NCBI RefSeq assembly: GCF_038433135.1
Contig: NZ_JBCDMV010000013.1
Coordinates: 62,001 to 126,000, forward strand
Source of the DNA: Luteococcus sp038433135
GTDB taxonomy: Bacteria; Actinomycetota; Actinomycetes; Propionibacteriales; Propionibacteriaceae
Direction: 5' to 3'
Length of the DNA stretch: 64,000 bases
Positions 35,398 to 44,790 of this stretch are shown in pieces. The position numbers and the translations under genes were made by a program. Below the pieces are notes generated by a model. It saw nothing but the letters and a program-made list of their open reading frames with translations, did not search any database and was not told the DNA's origin. The stretch's first letter is position 1. Every line of letters begins with the position of its first letter.

Positions 35398-36036
35398 TCA
35401 GACCCAGTCGGCCTCGGCCTCCAGCTCGGCGAGCGGCTTGACCAGGATGGCGTCCAGGAAGGCCTGCACATCGACCACCATGTCCACCCCCCGCTCGTCG
35501 TAGAGCCACTGCACCTGCAGCCCGTCCATCAAGGCCACCAGGCTGCGGGCCGCGCTGACGGGGCGTACCTCGGGGCGCAACAGGCCCTCGTCGGCCAGGG
35601 ACTGGAACATCCGGGTATTGCTGTCGGCCAACATCTCGTAGCGCAAGGTGAAATAGGTGTGCGCCGGGTGCGCTGGATCGGTGGCCTCGGCGGAAAGAGT
35701 ACTGAACAGCTCGACGATCCCGTGCCGCGACGAGTTGTGTCGGACGATGTTCACCACGGCCCGCAGCTGCTGCAAGGGCGTGGTGCCCTCATCACGGGTG
35801 TGGAAGCGGGCGCCGTCGTCCTCGTCGCGTCGGGCCAGCACCTCCAACAGCAGGTCCTCCTTGGAGTGGAAGTGGTACAGCAGTCCGGGGTGGGTGATGC
35901 CCACCTTGGCGGCGATGTCGCGCAGCGAGGTTCCTCGGTAACCCACCTCCCCGAAGAGCTGGATGGCCGTCTCGATGATCTGCGCGCGGCGCCGATCCCC
36001 CTTGGGGCTGGGCTCGTGCTGATCCGTTCCGCTCAC
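35398..36036 (-). CDS. TetR-family transcriptional regulator beside oriC
   Basis: 212-residue TetR repressor with helix-turn-helix TSLRDIAAKVGITHPGLLYH followed by FHSKEDLLLEVLARRD. GTG start at 36036 with AGGAGAG upstream. It is divergent from the ABC transporter at 36543 across the probable oriC, so that exporter is its likely target. Its place between dnaA and dnaN is unusual. Ligand unknown. Confidence 0.87.
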   Translation of the reverse strand: MSGTDQHEPSPKGDRRRAQIIETAIQLFGEVGYRGTSLRDIAAKVGITHPGLLYHFHSKEDLLLEVLARRDEDDGARFHTRDEGTTPLQQLRAVVNIVRHNSSRHGIVELFSTLSAEATDPAHPAHTYFTLRYEMLADSNTRMFQSLADEGLLRPEVRPVSAARSLVALMDGLQVQWLYDERGVDMVVDVQAFLDAILVKPLAELEAEADWV

Positions 36037-36129
36037 CTGTCCAACTCTCCTGTTCGTCGGCGACGACGTGTGTTCGTCCAGTATCGACGCTCGACAAGCC
36101 CCGGTTCAATCGCGGTGTGCAGTGGCACG

Positions 36130-36420
36130 ATCCGCGGGGAAGGGCTTGTGCACAATCCACAGTTTGCCTGTGGACAACTGTGGACAACACCCCGACTGGT
36201 GTGAACGGGTGGTGGATGGCGTCGGGCGGCGGTGAGGACGATCCACATCCCCACCGGTCCCACCCCCACGTCATGCACAGCCTCGAAGGACAAGAGTCAG
36301 GGGGATGACAAGGGCAAGGACCGGTTTTCCACAGCTTCCACAGAAGTGATGACGATGATGAAGTTATAGATCTCTCCAAGCTCTTCAAAGTCAGCGCTCC
36401 CCAGAATGTGCACAACTCCC
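36130..36420. other. oriC: Probable replication origin oriC
   Basis: Cluster of DnaA boxes 3' of dnaA: perfect TTGTCCACA on the minus strand at 36169-36177 and 36179-36187 (10 bases apart), TTGTGCACA 36146-36154, TTTTCCACA 36325-36333, and TGTGCACAA 36407-36415. Between the last two lies a relatively AT-rich stretch (36345-36390, GATGATGAAGTTATAGATCT) that could be the unwinding element. Size and composition fit actinobacterial origins, which normally lie between dnaA and dnaN. The whole gap 36037-36542 holds no gene. Confidence 0.75.
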
Positions 36421-36542
36421 GGAGAACCGGGGGTGAACCCTTGGCAAGCAGTCCCGGAGGCAACCCGGATCTGTCCCGGAGTGGAGCAAAAACTGTCGGA
36501 CCCCCTCAATAGGGTGGTGGCGGACGACAGGAGCAGCACACC

Positions 36543-37484
36543 ATGACCAGCACCCCTTCCCAGCCAACCCACCTCGCGTCGCCGGCGATCGCCGCAAGTG
36601 CCCGGGGCCTGACCAAGCACTATGGCCAGGGCGATGCCCAGGTGATCGCCCTTGATGGGGTGAACGTCGACTTTCGTCGCGGTGAGTTCACCGCCGTGAT
36701 GGGCCCCTCCGGCTCCGGCAAGTCGACGCTGATGCATTGCGCCGCCGGGCTGGACGTGCCGACATCCGGTGAGGTGATGGTGGGTGAGACCGCCATCGGC
36801 AAGCTCAAGGACAAGGAGCTCACCCAACTCCGCCGGGATCGGGTCGGCTTCATCTTCCAGGCCTTCAACCTGGTCCCGACGCTGACCGCCGAGGAGAACA
36901 TCCTGCTGCCGATGAGGATCGCCGGCCGAGAGCCCGACCAGGAGTGGTACCGGCGAATCATCGACACCGTCGGGCTGGCCAACCGGCTCGGCCACAAGCC
37001 GTCGGAACTCTCCGGCGGCCAGCAGCAGCGGGTCGCCTGCGCTCGCGCCCTGGTGGGCAAGCCGGAGATCATCTTCGCCGACGAGCCCACCGGCAACCTG
37101 GATTCACGCAGCGCGGCCGAGGTGCTGAACTTCCTGCGGCAGAGCGTCGACGACTTCGGGCAGACCATCGTGATGGTCACTCATGACCCGGTCTCGGCCA
37201 GTTATGCGGATCGGGCGCTCTTCCTGGCCGACGGACGGATCGTCGGCGACGTGCCGAATCCGACGCGGGAATCGGTGCTGGCACAGATGGCCCTCCTGGA
37301 TCCGCGTTTCCTGGACGAGGACCAAGCCGCGGACGAGGCCGCCAGCCGGCGCTCCGCCAACTCCCCCAGCTCTCCCGCCAGCCCGTCGGCACCGGAACGT
37401 CCCGCCCGGGGCATCAGCACCCAGGATCCGGTGCTTGCCGGACCCGACCTGCCGGCCCGCCCGCGGCACGCGTCGGAGGACTGA
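36543..37484 (+). CDS. ABC transporter ATPase (MacB/LolD type)
   Basis: 313-residue ATPase. Walker A GPSGSGKSTLMHCAAGLD (about 58-75), signature SGGQQQRVACARALVGKPE, Walker B IIFADEPTGNLDSRSA and the switch His in VTHDP. The N-terminal segment and LRRDRVGFIFQAFNLVPTLTAEEN are typical of FtsX-permease partners. A C-terminal Ser/Pro/Ala-rich tail (about 265-313) is an extra. ATG 36543; its stop is 3 bases before the permease start. Confidence 0.93.
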   Translation: MTSTPSQPTHLASPAIAASARGLTKHYGQGDAQVIALDGVNVDFRRGEFTAVMGPSGSGKSTLMHCAAGLDVPTSGEVMVGETAIGKLKDKELTQLRRDRVGFIFQAFNLVPTLTAEENILLPMRIAGREPDQEWYRRIIDTVGLANRLGHKPSELSGGQQQRVACARALVGKPEIIFADEPTGNLDSRSAAEVLNFLRQSVDDFGQTIVMVTHDPVSASYADRALFLADGRIVGDVPNPTRESVLAQMALLDPRFLDEDQAADEAASRRSANSPSSPASPSAPERPARGISTQDPVLAGPDLPARPRHASED

Positions 37485-37487
37485 GCA

Positions 37488-40049
37488 ATGTACAAGGCGG
37501 CCCTCAAGTCGCTGCTGGCGCGCAAACTGAGACTGCTGATGAGCGCCGTGGCGATCATGCTCGGCGTGGCCTTCGTCGCGGGCACCCTGATCTTCACCGG
37601 GATGCTGAAATCCACCTTCGACGACATCATGCGTGGCACCGTCGCCGACGTGAACGTGGTGGTCAAGGGCACCTATGATCCGCAGACCATGGACCAATCG
37701 CAGATGTCCAGCACCGCCATGACCCTTACCCCGAAGGACCTGGCGAAGCTGCGCACCGTGCCCGGGGTTGAGCGGGCCGAGGGTGTGATCTCCATGACGG
37801 AGGTCTTCCCGATCGGCTCCGACGGGAAGGTGCTGGCCGTTGGCGGTGCCCCCGGGATCGCGTCCAACTGGCTGACCGCACCCGCCCTGGGCAATACCCC
37901 CGGCGTGACGCTGAAGGAGGGGCGGGAACCGCGCACCGCCGACGAGGTGGTGGTTGACCCCAAGACCTTGGAGCGTTCCGGCCACCAGATCGGCGACCGG
38001 ATCAAGTTCGTCAGCTCGGCGGCCGGCAGCTTCAGCAAGACCATCGTCGGCACCGCCTCCTGGGGCAGTGGCGGCAGCGCAGGCGCGATGTACTCCTTCT
38101 ACACCACACAGGAGGCGCAGAAGCTCTTCCTGGGCGGCAAGGACGTCTACCAGACCGGCTGGGTGAGCCTGCAGCCCGGCGAGGATCCGGTCGCGATGAG
38201 CACCGAGGTCGGCAAGGTGCTGCCGCAGGGCTATGAGGCGGTCGACGGGCAGCAGGCAGCCGATGCGACGGCCTCGGTGATCAACCAGGGGCTCAGCTTC
38301 ATCGACACCTTCCTGCTGGTCTTCGCCGCCATCTCATTGCTGGTGGCCAGCTTCCTGATCGTGAACACCTTCTCCATCCTGGTGGCTCAGCGCAGCCGGG
38401 AACTGGCGCTCTTCCGGGCGATGGGAGCCAGCCGTGGCCAGGTGCGCAACACCGTGCTCTTCGAGGCGCTGGTGATCGGCCTGATCGGCGCCACCATCGG
38501 GCTCTTCCTGGGCTGGCTGCTGGCGATCGGCATCGTCCAGCTCTTCGGCCAGATGGGGATGGACTTCGGTGGCAAGGTTCCCCGGCCCGGTTGGAATGCC
38601 ATCCTGGCCTCCTACCTGATCGGCACCCTGGTCACGCTGGTGGCTGCCTGGCTGCCCGCCCGCACCGCCAGCAAGGTGCCGCCTGTGGCGGCGATGACCG
38701 GGGCCCTGAGCAATACCGACAAGGGGCTCGGCCGACGAATCGTCGTCGGCCTGGTGCTCACAGTGGCGGGCGCACTGGCCATGATTGCCGGGCTGTGGTG
38801 GTTTGACGATGATCGGGCGCTGACCGTCGGGATCGGTGCTGCCGCGGTGCTGCTGGGCGTCGCGGCCGCCAGCCCGTGGATGGGCCGGCCGGTCACCTGG
38901 CTGCTGGGCAAGGCCTACCGGGCGGCCTTCGGCGAAGTGGGCAAACTCGCCGAGCTCAATGCCACCCGCCAGCCACGGCGCACCGCGGCGACCGCGTCGG
39001 CCCTGATGCTCTCCCTCGCCCTGGTCAGCGCCCTGTCCGTCCTGGGCTCCTCGGCCTCCAGCTCGTTGCGCACCCAGATCAGCGAGGGACTGCGCGGAGA
39101 CCTGATGGTGGAATCGGCCACCTTCGGCAACTTCCCGCACAGCATCGCGGAGCAGACAACGAAGATCGACGGCGTCGAACAGGTCAACATCCTGCGCGGC
39201 GGAATGGCGATTCGTGACGGGGAGCGCACCTGGATTGCGGTGCAGGAGCCGTCCAGCTTCAACCGGATGCTGGCCCAGGAACTCGTCGACGGGCGCCAGG
39301 CCACCGGCAAGAATGAGGCGCTGCTGAACCAGGATGCGGCCGAGGAGTGGGGCAAGAAGCTGGGCGACGTGATCACCGTCGTCGGGGGCGACCGCAAGCC
39401 GGTGGCGCTCAAGGTGGTCGGCATCTTCACCAATGCCGAGGGCGGCGGCATGGGCAACCTGGTGGTCAACCAGCAGACCGGCGCCCAGTTCGTCCCGGCG
39501 AACCAGGACCAGCTGCTCACCGTCGACCTCAAGCCCGGTGCCGACGCCCAGGCCGTGCACGATCGGATGGACGAGATCACCAAGGACCTGCCCACCGTGC
39601 GGGTGATGGATTCAGCCGAGCTGATCGAGAACCGCTCCGGCAATGTGAACCAGCTGCTCAACCTGATCTACGGGCTGCTGGGGCTGGCGGTGGTGATCTC
39701 CATCCTGGGGATCGTCAACACCCTCGGCCTGGCCGTGGTGGAGCGCACCCGGGAGATCGGCCTGCTGCGTGCCATCGCCCTGACCCGGGGCCAGTTGCGC
39801 GGCATGATCACCCTGGAGTCGGTGGTGATCGCGCTGCTCGGCTCGGTACTCGGCATCACCCTGGGGGTGGTCTTCGGTGCGGCGCTGCAACGGGTGCTGG
39901 CCGACAGTGGACTGAGTTCGCTCGCGATTCCGTGGGGTCGACTGTTGCTCTTCCTGGCGATCGCCGCACTGGTGGGCGTGCTGGCTGCCGTCTGGCCTGC
40001 GCGTCGGGCGGCGCGGCTCAATGTGCTCGACGCCATCGCGCAGGAGTGA
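37488..40049 (+). CDS. FtsX-like ABC permease (two FtsX domains)
   Basis: 853-residue permease of the MacB/FtsX class: an N-terminal helix, an extracytoplasmic domain, a three-helix FtsX domain (about 265-400; RELALFRAMGASRGQVRNTVLFEAL), further helices near 415-470, a second extracytoplasmic domain and a final FtsX domain (about 720-845; REIGLLRAIALTRGQLRGMITLE). Such exporters move lipoproteins, peptides or drugs, or work as mechanotransmitters. Forms an operon with the ATPase upstream; probable control by the TetR gene across oriC. Confidence 0.9.
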   Translation: MYKAALKSLLARKLRLLMSAVAIMLGVAFVAGTLIFTGMLKSTFDDIMRGTVADVNVVVKGTYDPQTMDQSQMSSTAMTLTPKDLAKLRTVPGVERAEGVISMTEVFPIGSDGKVLAVGGAPGIASNWLTAPALGNTPGVTLKEGREPRTADEVVVDPKTLERSGHQIGDRIKFVSSAAGSFSKTIVGTASWGSGGSAGAMYSFYTTQEAQKLFLGGKDVYQTGWVSLQPGEDPVAMSTEVGKVLPQGYEAVDGQQAADATASVINQGLSFIDTFLLVFAAISLLVASFLIVNTFSILVAQRSRELALFRAMGASRGQVRNTVLFEALVIGLIGATIGLFLGWLLAIGIVQLFGQMGMDFGGKVPRPGWNAILASYLIGTLVTLVAAWLPARTASKVPPVAAMTGALSNTDKGLGRRIVVGLVLTVAGALAMIAGLWWFDDDRALTVGIGAAAVLLGVAAASPWMGRPVTWLLGKAYRAAFGEVGKLAELNATRQPRRTAATASALMLSLALVSALSVLGSSASSSLRTQISEGLRGDLMVESATFGNFPHSIAEQTTKIDGVEQVNILRGGMAIRDGERTWIAVQEPSSFNRMLAQELVDGRQATGKNEALLNQDAAEEWGKKLGDVITVVGGDRKPVALKVVGIFTNAEGGGMGNLVVNQQTGAQFVPANQDQLLTVDLKPGADAQAVHDRMDEITKDLPTVRVMDSAELIENRSGNVNQLLNLIYGLLGLAVVISILGIVNTLGLAVVERTREIGLLRAIALTRGQLRGMITLESVVIALLGSVLGITLGVVFGAALQRVLADSGLSSLAIPWGRLLLFLAIAALVGVLAAVWPARRAARLNVLDAIAQE

Positions 40050-40246
40050 TCGCCAGCCGACGCGACGACCGCTGGGGTGACCCTCAGGTTGGGCTGGAGG
40101 GTTGCTCTCAGCGGGAGTAGGCAGCGATGCGCCGCAGGCCGGGCTTGGATATGATGCCAGCGCCGCAGTGCACCCGTTGCGTTGGCGCCAAAGGGGCCAG
40201 CCACACGGTGTTTGCGGGCACCTGAACCAGAACCGAAGGGGACGCC

Positions 40247-41407
40247 GTGAAGATTCGCCTGGAACGCGATGTGATGGCCGAGGCCGTTGCCTGGGCAGCC
40301 CGCAGCCTGCCGAGTCGCCCGAGCGTCCCGATCCTGGCGGGTCTGCTGGTCAGGACCACCGCCGAGGGCGTCACCATGTCCAGCTTCGACTATGAGACCT
40401 CGGCGCAGATCAACATCGCCGCCGACGTCCTCGAGCCGGGCGAGGCGCTGGTCTCCGGCCGTCTGCTTGCCGACATCGCCCGCAGCCTGCCCAACAAGCC
40501 CGTCGAGCTCACCAGCGACGAGGGCCGGATGGAGCTGGTCTGTGGCTCTGCCCGGTTCACGCTGCAGACGCTGCCCGTCGTCGACTACCCGAACCTGCCG
40601 GAGATGCCGGCCGCCACCGGCACCGTGGAGAGCGACGACTTTGCCAAGGCCGTCGGCCAGGTGGTCGTCGCCGCTGGCCGCGACGAGCTGCTGCCCGTCT
40701 TCACCGGCGTCCGGGTGGAGATCGAGGGAGAGACCCTCAGCCTGCTGGCCACCGACCGTTACCGGATGGCGCTCAAGGAGCTCGCCTGGCGCCCAAGCGA
40801 CTCGCAGGCCTCCGGCGCCGCGCTGGTGCCGGCCAAGGTGCTCAGCGAGACCGCCAAGAGCATGGTCGCCGGTGAGAACGTCACCATGAGCCTGTCCAAT
40901 GCCTCGGCCGGCGATGGCCTGATCGGCTTTGAGGGTGAGGGCTCCGGCGGTACCCGCCAGATCACCACCCGTCTGCTGGACGGCGAGTTCCCCAAGGTGC
41001 GGCACCTGATGAATGTGCAGGCGGCGCTGTCGGTCCGGGTGAACACCGCCGAGCTGATCAGCTCCGTGAAGCGCGTCGCTCTGGTGGCCGAGCGCAACAC
41101 TCCCCTGCGGATGATGATCGGCGACGGCCAGGTGGCCCTGGAGGCCGCGACTGGCGACCAGGCACAGGCCTCCGAGGCGATCGAGGCCGTGGTGGAGAAC
41201 CATGTCGGCGGAGAGAACCCGATCACCGCGGCCGGTTTCAACCCGCACTACCTGCAGGACGCCCTGAACGCGCTGGACACCCCGTACGTGCACTTCGCCT
41301 TCACCGCGCCGGGCAAGCCGTGCTTGGTCACCGGGCTGGCGGATCTGGACTCCGATCCGCTGCCCGACTACAAGCACGTGATCATGCTGATGCGCCTGCC
41401 CAACTGA
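40247..41407 (+). CDS. dnaN: DNA polymerase III sliding clamp (beta)
   Basis: 386-residue beta clamp with three similar domains. MKIRLERDVMAEAVAWAARS opens it; ATDRYRMALKELAW and the C-terminal VIMLMRLPN (the M-P-x-R-like peptide-binding end) are typical. GTG start at 40247 with GAAGGGGA upstream. It is separated from dnaA by about 4.9 kb. A TATGAT -10-like hexamer lies near 40149 in the 197-base leader. Confidence 0.97.
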   Translation: MKIRLERDVMAEAVAWAARSLPSRPSVPILAGLLVRTTAEGVTMSSFDYETSAQINIAADVLEPGEALVSGRLLADIARSLPNKPVELTSDEGRMELVCGSARFTLQTLPVVDYPNLPEMPAATGTVESDDFAKAVGQVVVAAGRDELLPVFTGVRVEIEGETLSLLATDRYRMALKELAWRPSDSQASGAALVPAKVLSETAKSMVAGENVTMSLSNASAGDGLIGFEGEGSGGTRQITTRLLDGEFPKVRHLMNVQAALSVRVNTAELISSVKRVALVAERNTPLRMMIGDGQVALEAATGDQAQASEAIEAVVENHVGGENPITAAGFNPHYLQDALNALDTPYVHFAFTAPGKPCLVTGLADLDSDPLPDYKHVIMLMRLPN

Positions 41408-41430
41408 CCGGCAGTCGACTCACCCTTTTT

Positions 41431-41461
41431 GAGGGGCACCCCGAGCTTCGGGGTGCCCCTC
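41431..41461 (+). terminator. dnaN terminator
   Basis: Perfect 14-base arms (GAGGGGCACCCCGA at 41431-41444 and its complement at 41448-41461) with loop GCT, 23 bases after the dnaN stop; CTTTTT precedes it and so also serves the opposite strand. Confidence 0.8.
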
Positions 41462-41535
41462 GCTCTTGCCCCTGCGAAGTGCTTGACCGAATCCGACGGA
41501 GGGGGTTCCCCCGGCGTGCGTCGTGCCATATGGTG

Positions 41536-41551
41536 TGTGACAAAGATCACA
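41536..41551. promoter_or_regulatory. CRP/GlxR-type site upstream of the aldehyde dehydrogenase
   Basis: TGTGACAAAGATCACA is a perfect TGTGA-N6-TCACA match to the cAMP-CRP consensus used by CRP and corynebacterial GlxR. It ends 26 bases before the ATG, close enough to overlap the start site, so repression is as likely as activation. Confidence 0.65.
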
Positions 41552-41577
41552 AACCCACCACCGTCGATGGGAGTCTG

Positions 41578-43101
41578 ATGAGCGTCTACGCGCAGCCCGG
41601 ATCCAGCGAGTCCAAGATCACCGTGGCCGAGAAGTACGGCCACTGGATCAACAATGAATGGGTCGACCCGGTCAAGGGTGAGTACTTCGAGAACGTCACG
41701 CCGGTCACCGGCCAGGTCTTCACCCGGGTGGCCCGGGGCACCGCCGAGGACATCGAGAAGGCGCTCGACGCTGCCCACGCCGCCGCCCCCGCCTGGGGCA
41801 GGACGTCGACCACCGAGCGCGCCAACATCCTGCTCAAGATCGCCGACCGGATGGAGCAACACCTCGAGGACATCGCCGTCGTCGAGACCTGGGACAACGG
41901 CAAGGCCGTGCGCGAGACGCTGAATGCGGACATTCCGTTGGCCGTCGACCACTTCCGCTACTTCGCCGGCTGCCTGCGGGCCCAGGAGGGCTCGATCAGC
42001 CAGATCGACGACCAGACCGTCGCCTACCACTTCCACGAGCCGCTGGGCGTCGTCGGCCAGATCATCCCGTGGAACTTCCCGATCCTGATGGCCGTCTGGA
42101 AGCTCGCCCCGGCCCTGGCCGCCGGCAATGCCGTCGTGCTCAAGCCCGCCGAGCAGACCCCGTGGAGCATCTTGAAGCTCTTCGAGATCATCGGTGACCT
42201 GCTGCCCCCGGGCGTGGTGAACATCGTCAACGGTTTCGGCGTCGAGGCCGGCAAGCCGCTGGCCAGCAATCCGCGGATCGCCAAGATCGTCTTCACCGGC
42301 GAGACCACCACCGGCCGGCTGATCATGCAGTACGCCAGCCAGAACATCATCCCGGTGACGCTGGAGCTGGGCGGCAAGAGCCCCAACATCTTCTTCTCCG
42401 ACGTCGCGGAGGAGCAGGACGCCTTCTACGACAAGGCGCTCGAGGGTTTCGCCATGTTCGCTCTCAACCAGGGCGAGGTGTGCACCTGCCCCAGCCGCGC
42501 GCTGGTGCAGAAGAGCATGTACGAGTCCTTCGTCGCCGACGGGATCAAGCGCGTCGAGGCGATCACCCAGGGCAATCCGCTGGACACCGACACGATGATG
42601 GGTGCCCAGGCCAGCAATGACCAGTTCGAGAAGATCATGAGCTACCTCAAGATCGGCCGCGACGAGGGCGCCAAGATCCTCACCGGTGGCGACAAGGCTG
42701 ATCTTGGTGGAGACCTGGCCGGCGGCTTCTACGTGCAGCCGACCATCTTCGAGGGAAACAACTCGATGCGGATCTTCCAGGAGGAGATCTTTGGCCCGGT
42801 CGTCGCGCTGACCAGCTTCGAGGACGAGGCCGAGGCGATGCAGATTGCCAACGACACCATCTACGGCCTGGGCGCCGGCCTGTGGACCCGGCACATGCAC
42901 AAGGCCTACCACATCGGGCGCGCCATCCAGGCCGGCCGGGTGTGGACCAACTGCTACCACCACTACCCCGCGCACGCGGCCTTCGGTGGCTACAAGCAGT
43001 CGGGCATCGGCCGGGAGAACCACAAGATGATGCTCGACCACTATCAACAGACCAAGAACCTCCTGGTCAGCTACAGCCCGGACAAGCTGGGCTTCTTCTG
43101 A
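41578..43101 (+). CDS. NAD-dependent aldehyde dehydrogenase (acetaldehyde type)
   Basis: 507-residue aldehyde dehydrogenase. Catalytic Cys in QGEVCTCPSRA, active Glu in TLELGGKSPN, Asn in PWNFPILM, and TGETTTGRLI. The ending GGYKQSGIGRENHKMMLDHY and LGFF tail match the ExaC/AldB group that oxidises acetaldehyde and other short aldehydes. ATG 41578 follows the CRP-type site. The downstream DUF779 gene, its usual partner, supports this subgroup. Confidence 0.92.
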   Translation: MSVYAQPGSSESKITVAEKYGHWINNEWVDPVKGEYFENVTPVTGQVFTRVARGTAEDIEKALDAAHAAAPAWGRTSTTERANILLKIADRMEQHLEDIAVVETWDNGKAVRETLNADIPLAVDHFRYFAGCLRAQEGSISQIDDQTVAYHFHEPLGVVGQIIPWNFPILMAVWKLAPALAAGNAVVLKPAEQTPWSILKLFEIIGDLLPPGVVNIVNGFGVEAGKPLASNPRIAKIVFTGETTTGRLIMQYASQNIIPVTLELGGKSPNIFFSDVAEEQDAFYDKALEGFAMFALNQGEVCTCPSRALVQKSMYESFVADGIKRVEAITQGNPLDTDTMMGAQASNDQFEKIMSYLKIGRDEGAKILTGGDKADLGGDLAGGFYVQPTIFEGNNSMRIFQEEIFGPVVALTSFEDEAEAMQIANDTIYGLGAGLWTRHMHKAYHIGRAIQAGRVWTNCYHHYPAHAAFGGYKQSGIGRENHKMMLDHYQQTKNLLVSYSPDKLGFF

Positions 43102-43111
43102 GCGAGCGACG

Positions 43112-43618
43112 ATGACCCACGAGACCCCGGAGGCAATGACGATGGCCGAGCCCGTCGAGGCCCCGTCAGCCGATCAGGCCACGTCCCCCGGGGACTCGTG
43201 TTCGGCCACCTCGCAGGCGTGGTGGCAGGAGCTGCCACAACCCACAACGTCCCGGGTGGGGCTCACCCGGGCGGCCGCAGAAGTGCTCGCCCGACTGGTG
43301 GAAAAACATGGTCCGGTCATGTTCCACCAGTCGGGCGGGTGCTGTGACGGCTCCGCGCCGATGTGTTACCCACAGGGCGACTTCCTCACTGGGGACAGCG
43401 ACGTCCTGCTGGGCAGGCTGGCGGTCCCCGGCCTGGAGGATGGCATCGAAGTGTGGATCTCTCGGGCGCAGTTCCGGGCCTGGCAGCACACCCACCTCAC
43501 CATCGACGCGGTGAAGGGCCGCGGCGCCGGTTTCAGTCTGGAGAGCCCGGAGGGTGTCCGCTTCCTCACCCGCTCACGCCTGCTGACCGACGAGGAGCGA
43601 GCCGTTCCGGTGGACTGA
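43112..43618 (+). CDS. DUF779 protein, aldehyde dehydrogenase partner
   Basis: 168 residues. The DUF779 core starts near residue 48 and has VMFHQSGGCCDGSAPMCYP, rich in Cys and probably metal or redox active; its function is unknown, but the family is commonly encoded beside ExaC-like aldehyde dehydrogenases. ATG 43112, 10 bases after the dehydrogenase. The first 45 residues are an extra; part (MAEPVEAP) is encoded by a copy of the dispersed TCGACAGGCTCGG-type repeat. Confidence 0.83.
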   Translation: MTHETPEAMTMAEPVEAPSADQATSPGDSCSATSQAWWQELPQPTTSRVGLTRAAAEVLARLVEKHGPVMFHQSGGCCDGSAPMCYPQGDFLTGDSDVLLGRLAVPGLEDGIEVWISRAQFRAWQHTHLTIDAVKGRGAGFSLESPEGVRFLTRSRLLTDEERAVPVD

Positions 43619-43736
43619 GGCACCGGCCATGACGCTCTGAGCGGACGCGGGCTGCCCGTCGTCCACAATGGCGCCGGCTTTCCCTACGCTGGTGATCGAC
43701 CGGTTCACACCGAGCACTTCTTCGAGAGGAATCACC

Positions 43737-44705
43737 ATGCAGATCGGACTCGTCGGCCTGGGCAAGATGGGCGGCAACATGCGCGAGCGCATCCGCAAGG
43801 GCGGCCACACCGTCATCGGTTATGACCGCAACCAGGAGATCAGCGATTCGGCGGACCTGCAGGACATGGTCAACCAGCTCACCGAAGGGCCCAAGGTGGT
43901 CTGGGTGATGCTCCCGATCCAGTTCGTCGATGAGACCATCACCCAGCTGGCCGAGATGCTCGACGAGGGTGACGTGATCATCGACGGCGGCAATTCCAAG
44001 TGGACCAATGACAAGCGCCATGCTGACCAGCTCAAGGAGAAGGGCATCGGCTTCCTGGACTGTGGCGTCTCCGGCGGCATCTGGGGCCTGGAGCTGGGCT
44101 ATGCGCTGATGGTCGGTGGCCAGGCCGCCGATGTCGCCAAGGTGCAGCCGGTCTTCGACGCGCTGAAGCCGGAGGGGCCCTATGGCTTCGTGCACGCCGG
44201 TGACCACGGCGCCGGGCACTTCGCCAAGATGGTGCACAACGGCATCGAGTACGCCCTGATGCAGGCCTATGCCGAGGGTTGGGAACTGCTGGAGAAGGCC
44301 GGCGAGGTGACCGACGTGCCCGCCATCTTCGAGAGCTGGAAGGAGGGCACGGTGATCCGCTCCTGGCTGCTGGATCTCACCGTCGACGCCCTCAACAAGG
44401 ACCCGCACCTGGACAAGATCGACGACATCGCCGAGGACTCCGGCGAGGGCCGCTGGACCGTCAACGCCGCTGTTGATCTTGGTGTCCCGGTGCCGACCAT
44501 CGCCGCCAGCCTGTTCGCCCGCTTCGTCAGCCAGCAGGATGACAAGCCGGCGATGAAGATGATCGCCGCCATGCGCAATGAGTTCGGGGGCCACGCCGTC
44601 GTCGCGGCTCCGCAGCCCGGCGAGGTTCCCGCCACCCCGCCGCTGCCCGCCGGCGAGAGCGGCAATCCAAAGGGCTCGCTGAACCCGATCAAGCCCGGGA
44701 ACTGA
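43737..44705 (+). CDS. gnd: 6-phosphogluconate dehydrogenase, decarboxylating (short form)
   Basis: 322-residue enzyme of the short GndA type (about 300 residues rather than 470), converting 6-phosphogluconate to ribulose-5-phosphate. NAD(P)-binding IGLVGLGKMGGNM, VIIDGGNSKW, catalytic LDCGVSGGIWGLELGYALM and HFAKMVHNGIEYALMQ are visible. ATG 43737 (MQIGLVGLGK) has AGAGGAA upstream; the longer frame start at 43668 is unlikely. It lies between dnaN and recF as in several actinobacteria. Confidence 0.95.
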   Translation: MQIGLVGLGKMGGNMRERIRKGGHTVIGYDRNQEISDSADLQDMVNQLTEGPKVVWVMLPIQFVDETITQLAEMLDEGDVIIDGGNSKWTNDKRHADQLKEKGIGFLDCGVSGGIWGLELGYALMVGGQAADVAKVQPVFDALKPEGPYGFVHAGDHGAGHFAKMVHNGIEYALMQAYAEGWELLEKAGEVTDVPAIFESWKEGTVIRSWLLDLTVDALNKDPHLDKIDDIAEDSGEGRWTVNAAVDLGVPVPTIAASLFARFVSQQDDKPAMKMIAAMRNEFGGHAVVAAPQPGEVPATPPLPAGESGNPKGSLNPIKPGN

Positions 44706-44729
44706 CAGCTGGCCACACCGCGAGAAGTC

Positions 44730-44769
44730 TGTGGATGGTCACCACCGACGACGGTGGTGACCATCCACA
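44730..44769 (+). terminator. gnd terminator hairpin
   Basis: Perfect 18-base arms (44730-44747 and 44752-44769, TGTGGATGGTCACCACCG type) with loop ACGA, followed by TTCTGTTG. The arm ends resemble DnaA half boxes (TGTGGAT). Confidence 0.8.
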
Positions 44770-44790
44770 TTCTGTTGCCCGGTGTTGCGG

